Source of the DNA: Nothophaeocryptopus gaeumannii
Taxonomy: Eukaryota > Ascomycota > Dothideomycetes > Mycosphaerellales > Mycosphaerellaceae
Direction of reading: 5' to 3'
Assembly: GCA_031771865.1 (NCBI GenBank)
Contig: JASISA010000026.1
Location: 558,001 to 622,000, forward strand
DNA: 64,000 bases
Both the position numbers and the translations under genes were made by a program. This document shows, piece after piece, positions 20,586 to 28,500 of this stretch. How positions within the stretch are numbered: position 1 is the stretch's first letter; every line of letters starts with the position of its first letter. The notes under the pieces are model-generated. The model searched no databases and was not told the DNA's origin. It was given only the letters and a program-made list of their open reading frames with translations.

Positions 20586-22031
20586 ATGAGTGTGATACGG
20601 AGGCCAGCCCTCCGCCTAGGATCAGAGCTATCAAGATGGACACCGCAACAAATATCAGCCAGAGCAAAAGCTTCATGGACTTGTCCCCAATGTCGAGGTC
20701 GACTCACGCGACCCAAACAACGCATTGGACCCATCAATGGGATCGGAGATGTCGCACTCTCCGGAGCGGCCGCATTCTGGCAGAGACAGATATCAACGAC
20801 GATGCGACTGCGCGATGAGCAGAGCAAATTGAAGGAGGAGAAAGACAAGCTTCAAGAAGACGCAGAAATCCAACCTCGAACACCTCTAGATCCGATCACA
20901 TTCAGCTCTGCAGAGCAACTATCACCTACACCCGCAGAGCAATCCAGCACACTCCCATCTCACGCCGCGTCAAATCGTTCCCACATCTCCAAACGAATGT
21001 CCAAAATCCTCGACGAGCTCCTCGTAAAAGCTTCCGAGGCATCAAAACACATAAACGTCTTCACCGGAACCGATTACTCCGGAATCGAAGCCCTCCGCAA
21101 AGAAATCGTAGACCAAGAGCTGAAAGTCAGAGACCTCCATGGCCAGGTGACAGAGGCGAAGACAGCCCATCAAGAAGCTCTCTCAAATCAGACATCCGCG
21201 CAGCGAGAAATTGTAGCATTACTGGAACGCAAAAGTTCCTGGACACCAACAGACCTAGAAAGGTACATGAGCTTGGTTCGGAGTGAGCATATCAACGAGC
21301 AGAGCGTACAATCCGCCAAAGAAACTCTCGCGACCGCCGAGCGCAACCTTGAAGACTCGCGGAGCCTTCTCGAACGCCTGGAAAGGAAACAATATCATGA
21401 AGAGCAGATATGGTCAGACACGATAAGGAGGAACAGTACATGGGTGACATTCGGACTCATGGGGCTGAACATTTTGCTGCTGTTGGCGCAGATAGCAATA
21501 TTTGAGCCGTATAGGAGGAAGAAGATTGCAAAAGACGTGAAGGAGTTGTTGGATGAGAAGACGCTTGCTGCGAGTGGGAGCGTGGAGAAGCAGATTGATT
21601 TGGCTGTTGAGCCTACAAGCTTGGTTTTTGAACAGGGTGAGGCTACTGCTGTTGCTGCTCCTGAGAAGGGGCAGGAGAAGTCGCCGTTGAATCTGCTGCT
21701 TCCTGCGGCAAGTCGGAAAGAGGATGCTGCTAGTGCACCTATTGCGGCAGGAGAGATGCTTCCTCCTGAAGCTTCAGACTTCGCGGGGTCTGTGCCTGAG
21801 ACTACTGCACGAGAAGCGGAGCCTGCGAGTTCTTCGACGAAGAAGATCGTTGGCGAGACCGCAAAGGTCGCCAAAGGGACCTGGGAATCGTATGAAGAGG
21901 CTCTTCGAGACCTCTTCAGCGAGCGCCTCGTCAAGATGCGCAAGGTCGATGTGACCAACACAGCTCTCCAGGGTGCGGCAACTGGCGTTGCCCTGATGGG
22001 CTTTATATTCATCATCTTACGGCCGCGGTGA
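20586..22031 (+). CDS. SHE9: She9/Mdm33 mitochondrial inner-membrane protein
   Basis: Intronless, 481 residues from the first true ATG; a GTG one codon earlier is not a eukaryotic start. The N-terminus is Arg-rich with few acids (SVIRRPALRLG), a mitochondrial presequence. Residues about 130-280 hold the conserved She9/Mdm33 region: VFTGTDYSGIEALRKEI, then long coiled-coil heptads with QLER-type repeats and SSWTPTDLERYMSLVRSEH. A membrane helix (FGLMGLNILLLLAQIAIF) lies near 285-305, followed by EPYRRKKI. A low-complexity Ala/Glu/Pro linker leads to a second hydrophobic helix at the extreme C-terminus. In yeast Mdm33 is needed for inner-membrane fission or shape and phospholipid balance. Family assignment is firm. 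Confidence 0.93.
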   Translation: MSVIRRPALRLGSELSRWTPQQISARAKASWTCPQCRGRLTRPKQRIGPINGIGDVALSGAAAFWQRQISTTMRLRDEQSKLKEEKDKLQEDAEIQPRTPLDPITFSSAEQLSPTPAEQSSTLPSHAASNRSHISKRMSKILDELLVKASEASKHINVFTGTDYSGIEALRKEIVDQELKVRDLHGQVTEAKTAHQEALSNQTSAQREIVALLERKSSWTPTDLERYMSLVRSEHINEQSVQSAKETLATAERNLEDSRSLLERLERKQYHEEQIWSDTIRRNSTWVTFGLMGLNILLLLAQIAIFEPYRRKKIAKDVKELLDEKTLAASGSVEKQIDLAVEPTSLVFEQGEATAVAAPEKGQEKSPLNLLLPAASRKEDAASAPIAAGEMLPPEASDFAGSVPETTAREAEPASSSTKKIVGETAKVAKGTWESYEEALRDLFSERLVKMRKVDVTNTALQGAATGVALMGFIFIILRPR

Positions 22032-22090
22032 TCCAGAGATTGCTGTAGATAGATAAGGCGTAGATGATATGGCTTGATGGTCAAAACTCC

Positions 22091-22924
22091 TCATTGAAAC
22101 TCTCCAAACTCTCCATCGTCAAAGCCCAACTCTTGCGCTGACTTCCCATGCGGTTCAACTGCACTCGGAGGCGCAATTGGCGCAAAAGCGCTCTGCCCTG
22201 AGCTTCCAGCAGCAGGCGCAGGAGGCGGCGCAATCGAAAACAATGCTGCATCCCCATCCCCTCCCTTCTCCGCCGTGGGCCTACTCCTCCCCTTCCCCCC
22301 AAACCCAGCAATCGTAATCTTCTCCCCCTCCTTCAACCTGAAATCCCTACTAGCATCTTTCTCCATCTTGCTCTTCAGTCTCGCCTCCCTCTCCTTCGCA
22401 TTGGCCCCACCATTCGAATCCATGCCTAACACTTTGCGTGCTTCTGAGAGCGCGATGCCGAAGTCAAAAGCTGGGGAGCGATCTTCGAAGCCGAGGCCAA
22501 GCGTGGCTTTCATCCCTCGTTCTCCGACTACGCGAATGGCGAAGAAGCGGGAGGAGTCGGAGGCTTGTTGGACTACGGCGGAGGAGGTATAGGGGGCTGC
22601 TGCGAAGAGGTCGCCTGATGTGGGGTCTTCTAATAAGATATCGGTTTTTATCTGGTTGTCGATTGAGGTTTCGATTACGCGGAGCCGGGCTGTAAAGATC
22701 TGCTGGGCTGTAGGCTGTGTTGGCGATGTCCAGGAGGAGGCGGAGAAGCCTTGGTTGGAGGTTATGGGTGGGATGCCGTATACGTGGACGGTCTGTGTGA
22801 CGAAGAGGACGCGTTGGATGGCGTTTTCGGGGAGCGGGTGGCCGGTGGAGGGGTCGAGGGAGGTCATTGTCGAGGCAGGGTGTGTGTGGGTTCTGGGATT
22901 GGGAGTGTTTGGAGATAGGAGCAT
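22091..22924 (-). CDS. NECAP-like adaptin-ear-binding endocytic protein
   Basis: Intronless, 277 residues. The PH-like NECAP domain covers about residues 25-170, starting PENAIQRVLFVTQTVHVYGI and including FTARLRVIE, SSRFFAIRVV and the diagnostic LGLGFEDRSPAFDFGIALS block. NECAPs bind the AP-2 clathrin adaptor and help endocytosis. The second half is low-complexity (Gly, Ala, Pro), and the C-terminus ends FDDGEFGEFQ, an acidic Phe-containing peptide of the kind that binds adaptin ears (inference). An internal ATG at 22867 starts the conserved sequence and may be the real start; the upstream 19 residues are poorly conserved in type. Confidence 0.9.
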   Translation of the reverse strand: MLLSPNTPNPRTHTHPASTMTSLDPSTGHPLPENAIQRVLFVTQTVHVYGIPPITSNQGFSASSWTSPTQPTAQQIFTARLRVIETSIDNQIKTDILLEDPTSGDLFAAAPYTSSAVVQQASDSSRFFAIRVVGERGMKATLGLGFEDRSPAFDFGIALSEARKVLGMDSNGGANAKEREARLKSKMEKDASRDFRLKEGEKITIAGFGGKGRSRPTAEKGGDGDAALFSIAPPPAPAAGSSGQSAFAPIAPPSAVEPHGKSAQELGFDDGEFGEFQ

Positions 22925-23144
22925 GTGAAAGTCAGAGGGAGCTCATCAAATGATCAATGACCCAGTCCCGGCTGCCTGGTAAGCGCGGCTGTCGGGAGGA
23001 GACTGCCGGCGCTAAAGACCCCTCTTCTCATGCATCTTGATAAGATTAGATTTTCGCAGAACTGTCCCTCACTTCAATTTCAGAAAGTCGTCCCATCCGG
23101 GTCTTCAACCACGACACCACACGCTCCTTTATATCAAGCCAACA

Positions 23145-24214
23145 ATGTCTCCCGCTGTTCTTGAACCCGTCGCCCCAGTCGACTCAACGATCGCTACTCT
23201 TCGCAAAGATCTGACCTCAGAATCAGTCGCTTTAGCCAAACGCTTCCGAGCCCTGTTCTCATTGAAGCATCTTGCAGCTCAGCATCCCGCTACACCACAG
23301 ACCCTTCCAGCGATAGAAGCAATCGCCGCAGGCTTCGCGTCTCCCTCGGCACTTCTTAAGCATGAACTGGCATATTGCTTAGGCCAAAGTGGACATGATC
23401 AAGCCGTGCCCTTTCTGCGAGCCGTGATCGAGGACCGGGCGGAGGATGCCATGGTCAGACACGAAGCCGCGGAGGCGATCGGAGCTTTAGGAGACCAGAG
23501 TAGTCTGGAGTTGCTTCGAGAAAGGAGGGACGACGCTGAGGAGAATGAGAGCGTGAGAGAGACTTGCGATATTGCTATTGAGAGAATCGAGTGGGAGCAC
23601 TCAGAGGCGAGGAAAGCGGAGAAGTTGAAGAACAGGTGAGAAGACATACCATGCCTATGATCAAGTTTCGCAGGATGACTGAGGCTGACTTGATTTGCTC
23701 CAGCGACTTTGCATCAATAGACCCGGCCCCACCCTCCGAAATCGACGAGAAACCTTCGATCCCAGAACTGCAGCGAAGACTTATGGACACTTCCGCACCG
23801 CTCTTCAAACGCTACCGAGCCATGTTCGCCCTTCGAGACCTTGCATCTCCACCAGATCTTCCGACCGCCGTGCCCGCGGTACAAGCACTCTCAACAGGCT
23901 TCAAAGATACCTCTGCACTTTTCCGCCACGAGATTGCATTCGTCTTTGGGCAAGTATCACATCCAGCTTCCATACCTAGTCTTTCCGAGGCGTTGGCGGA
24001 CTCGAAAGAGGCGAGCATGGTCCGGCATGAGGCTGCTGAGGCGTTGGGTAGTTTGGGCGAGGAGGAAGGTGTGGAGGATACGCTGAAGAAGTTTTTGAAT
24101 GATCCGGATCAGGTGGTGAGGGATAGCGTTATTGTGGCGTTGGATATGGCGGAGTACGAGCGGAGTGGCCAGATGGATTATGCGACAATTCCGGTAGCTG
24201 AGGCGGCGGCGTAA
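23145..24214 (+). CDS. LIA1: Deoxyhypusine hydroxylase, HEAT-repeat di-iron enzyme
   Basis: Two exons, 23145-23635 and 23704-24214, with a 68-nt GT-AG intron, give 333 residues. The enzyme hydroxylates deoxyhypusine on eIF5A, the last step of hypusine formation. All four iron-binding His-Glu pairs are visible: LLKHELAYCLGQ and MVRHEAAEAIGALG in the first half, LFRHEIAFVFGQ and MVRHEAAEALGSLG in the second. The two halves are internal duplicates of HEAT repeats, as usual. The intron falls exactly in the linker between them. The ATG is preceded by CAACA and fits the family length. Divergent from the NECAP gene, 220 bp apart. Confidence 0.97.
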
Positions 24215-24362
24215 AAGAGAAGACCTTGACGCAATATCCAGTCTCTGCATGAGCACTTGAGCAAAGCATTTGATCGCCTGAAGTCAGCTTCGAGAAACAG
24301 CCGAAATGACGCTGAATAAGAGTTCAGGCTTCGATTCGCATTCCAGCACCCACATCTCCCTC

Positions 24363-24978
24363 TTAATTATTCGTATTCCATTTATGCTGACAATTCAAAC
24401 ACCGGAAGAAAATCGTGGACCCTTCATCTGCGGATCGAAGTTGCTGTTCGTGATAAACTACGTCGTCCTTGCCACACTTCTCGCAGGTCTGCTTGATGGC
24501 AGCTTCGGTTTGCATTTCTGATTCGGAGACTTCTTGGATATCGGAACGGAGGCGCGTCCGGAGGGTTGAGGGAAAGGCGGAGGGTTTGGAGGTTGTTGTG
24601 ATGGATTTGGAGGATGTGTCTGGAAAAGGAGTTAGTTCTCGACTGTATGATCCTAACCCACCAAGTTATACAACGTAGTCGTGCTTATAAAGACCCCCGA
24701 AAAAGCGATAAGTTATCTCTCTTTAAACTGAAGCATCGCCCATTCGGTAAGCGTAAGAGGAAATGAGTGCATTGTGATGGGAGTATATGTTCATACGCTC
24801 ACAGCAACTCAATCCTTTCCACTTGGCCCAAGAACCCTCATGCGCACTGAAAGAACTTCGACTTACCCTTGTTCTGCGTGCCGCAGACATCGCATTCGAT
24901 ATACTCCTTCCGGCCGGTATTCGCATCCAGCAGATTTCCGCAGTCGGTACAGAAGACAAGCGAGCCAATGGCAGCCAT
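24363..24978 (-). CDS. RPA12: RNA polymerase I subunit Rpa12
   Basis: Two exons, 24978-24867 and 24619-24363, give 122 residues, close to the 125 of yeast. The N-terminal zinc ribbon uses Cys10, 13, 29 and 32 (FCTDCGNLL ... IECDVCG). The C-terminal TFIIS-like ribbon uses Cys83, 86, 111 and 114, with the catalytic acidic hairpin QLRSADEGST at 97-106; this hairpin stimulates RNA cleavage by Pol I. The frame ends KWNTNN. The intron, GTAAGT to TTTTCCAG, is 247 nt, about four times the usual length here. Reading phase is exact across it. The gene is divergent from the Scc2 gene, 542 bp away. Confidence 0.95.
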
Positions 24979-25433
24979 TTCGACACGTGCGATTAGCGTT
25001 GCTGCAAGGCAGCCGCGTGCATATGATTGTCGGTGCAAGTGAAGATGCAAGTGTTGTGCCGCGGCCTCGAAAATCTTCAAGATCGGGGCGCGTCTGGGGA
25101 AGTGGCGGGATAAGTGCATGAAGTTCCGGGAGCCGGATCTGCGGCAATGATCAACGCGGGCCGGGAATTTCTCCGTTCACCGCTTCGCGACTTCCGCAAA
25201 CGGGAACAGGTACGTCTTCATCCTGGCGAACATTAACTACTCTCGCGAAGTCAGCACCACATTCACTGTGACGCGCTGTTCAGTGAAGCGAACCTGGATA
25301 TGCCTCCACCATTGTCGCCGCCATGACCAACCAGACATCGTACACTACAACGACGCGCATACCACGCCTTCGACTAAACCTCCGCATCCCGCCGACTTCT
25401 ACGCAAACGAGTGCGAGAGGGAAATATCTGCCT

Positions 25434-25439
25434 ACGCGT
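25434..25439. promoter_or_regulatory. MluI cell-cycle box-like site upstream of the cohesin loader gene
   Basis: A perfect palindromic ACGCGT lies 82 bp before the Scc2 ATG. In yeasts this MCB element is bound by MBF and drives G1/S genes, many in cohesion and replication. A single hexamer may occur by chance in a region of this size, so function is only suggested. Confidence 0.3.
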
Positions 25440-25520
25440 TATGGCAGATGGCAATGATTGAAACCACGTAGTCGGCAACATACACTGCGAAGTTGGAAGA
25501 GAAGGATAGATCTGCGCAAC

Positions 25521-28500
25521 ATGGCACACCATCGAAATGGGCCACCCGCAAACGGCCTCCCACAGGCGGCCCAGTCTGGAGGCAGCGTGGGAAACGGCAT
25601 GCTGCGAGTCCCAACTGTGCATGAAGCACTCCCATACACGCCCTTCAGCTCCATCGTCCCATTCAACCCTGGTGAGTGCCCACTTCCTTCACTGAGTCCC
25701 TATTATCCCCGATCGGCATCGGCACATGTGACAGTTGATTTACCTACAGCAACTAACTTCAACCTTCTACCTGCAGACATCATGACACCACCTCTCGCTC
25801 TACCTAACACATCCGCAAGCGCTTTCCACAACGACGAGGCTATCAAGCGCAACCAACGCGAACTCGAACAACTAGCTGCTGGAGCTACGAGCGCCGAGCA
25901 GGCTTCCCAGCGATGCCGACAGACGCTGAATGGTGTTCAGAAGCTGTTGAATGCTGAAAACCTTACCACCTTTGCTTTCAAGCGGACCAAGCGAACTACG
26001 CGGGGCAACAATTCCGATACGCCACCAACGCAGCCGGACTTAAGTCCATTCGCGACGATGGCATACAACGATGCAAAGGTGTCTTACACTTACCTTACAC
26101 CGGAGTCTTCGCCAGCGCCTGAGCCAAGAGAACTCGCAAATGGTCAAGTCACGCATAGCCAGCCTGCCATGCCGCCTCCGAGTGCCGTCCAGCAGTCCAA
26201 GACTGGCCGAGCTCCGTCTGTGCCAAAGGCGACTCCCGTGCCACAGAGGCAGCAACCTACGCCGCAGCATAAGTCTGCTCCTGTACCTCTGATTCCAATG
26301 ATTCCACGGCCATTGCAAGAAGCGCAGAAGCAGTATACGCCGCAGACACAAAGGTCGACTCCTTTGCAACAACAAGATGGCCTCGGTCTACAGATCTCAA
26401 AGCAAGTTTCACCCCAGTCGACGCCAGGAACGGCGAACAAGCTCTACGTCAAGCCTACCATTCTCACTCCTGATCAGCGAGCACAATATCAAAAGGTGCC
26501 CGAACCGGTTCGAGAAAGCACACCGTCTAGGCACCAGAGCGCTTACCTCACGAACCTCAGCACTGATCAGGTCTACAAATCGAACCAGGCTGTCGAAAAC
26601 TTAAAATCTCTGCTCGATGACATGTTCACAGAAGAAGATCATATGCAGCCAGACACTTCCGAAGACGTGTCAAACCAGGATAACGCATACTTCACGGTTC
26701 GCGATACTGCCGAGGGACCCTCTCTGGTGTTGCAAGCCGATGCGCAGGTGAGGCTCGATGTAGCGTTTCTAAAGCTGGACGCGAGCAACCGCTTCGACGC
26801 CATCAAGATCGATGATGTGATTCGCGCCCAGAGAATCTGCGAGCGGTCACTGGCAGCACTGGGCTCTGGGTCACTCGGGATTGGCGAAGACTGGAATCAG
26901 CAAGATATTGAAGACTGGCTTGTACGTGTCAGCAATGCCGAGAATGGTCTTGTCGCTGCCCGCACATTGATGCGCATCATGACTGCTGGATCCCACCGCA
27001 AAGAGCTCCAATCAGAAGACTGCCTTCGCATCGTCCTTGATGCAATGCGTGTTGTGATCGAGACCTGCGTTGTCCCTGTGGTCGAGGAACGGCCTATCCT
27101 AGGTGAGAAGGTCAGAGGCGAGAAGAATACGCCGGCCAACCCAAAGTTCGCTATCGCTAAATCAAGCCGCGATGAACTCAGGGGCCTCGTCACATCGGCA
27201 GGAAAATGTATGAGGCTTCTAGGCGACGTATTCATCAAGACAGATGTCGACGAAGCTGGCATCTCTAGTCTGGAGTATCTGTGTAAGATGCTTATCTTCG
27301 CAGAGAACGCGACCAACGACTCGGCCGCTGCTCTTGGGTCTGATATCTTTGAGCAGCTACGGAGATACGGCATGGACGTCATGGCTAGGATCTTCACTAA
27401 ATACACCAACGAGCGCACCGCCATCTTTGATGAGATCCTCACATCTTTGGAGAAGCTGCCTGCCAACAAACAGACTGCCCGCCAGTTTCGACCTCCTGGA
27501 TGCAAGCCCATTCAACTGGTGTCAGCACTTCTCATGCGACTAGTGCAAACAAGTGCCATGCCCAGTGACAAGGCTATGCGGCAGAGGACCATTGAGGATT
27601 CGGAAGACGAAGAGGAGTCCCAAGTCGAAGACTCTGAAGAAGAGGAGGAACTCGACGAAGACGTCATCCGTGTGTCTTCAGCTAAGAAGAAGAGAGCACG
27701 CAAGGCGAGATCTCAAGCTCAGGACTTGGAGTCCGTGTACCAGCCGCTGCGTAAAGACTGCGACAGGCATTCGAGCTACATCGTGACGATGCTGATTCAG
27801 CGGGCGGTGGGGACGTCCAAGTCCAGCGACGAGCCGTACAGGAAACTGCTGGACATCTTCGTGGACGACTTCATTAACGTCCTTGGCTCAAGCGACTGGC
27901 CAGCTGCCGAGGTCATCCTTCGCGCTCTTGTCAGAAACATGATCACAATCGCGGAGAACCCGAAGAGCCCAGCACCGTCACGTACTCTCGCTCTGGAGCT
28001 ACTTGGTACGATTGGTTCCGCCATTCTAGCCACTCAGGCCTCTACTTTCGAAACGGCGAAATCATTTCATGCAGATGATGAGATCTCCCAGCGTCTTGCT
28101 GGCATGGCTCGTCATTTGGAGACAGGCGATCTGACTCTGGACATGTTCACGAGATTCGATGGCCCGTACCGGATCGTCATCGAATATCTCCATGCTCGAA
28201 ACCTTGCCAAGGACCCGCAACTGTTAACTGCGCGCGGCTATCATCTGGTGCAGTGGGCGGAGCTTGTCTTTGGAACCACCCAGGAAAAGGAGAAGGGTTA
28301 TCGGTCTTCTCCAGAGCTGCAGAATAAGATTCGCCGCATGATCGAAGACGTTCAATGGCTTGAAGACCACAGCGACTTCCCGCCCTTGACAACAGCGCAA
28401 GGAAACTTTGCGGCAAAGATCGTCGCCTGCAACTCGCTACTCTTTAGAGCCTTCACGCGCATTTTCAATGCCGTGCTTTCCTCAATGACTAGCGAACAGC

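Noticed and set aside
26897..27511. 204-codon minus-strand frame inside the cohesin loader
   Set aside because: Shadow of the HEAT-repeat coding sequence; no motif.
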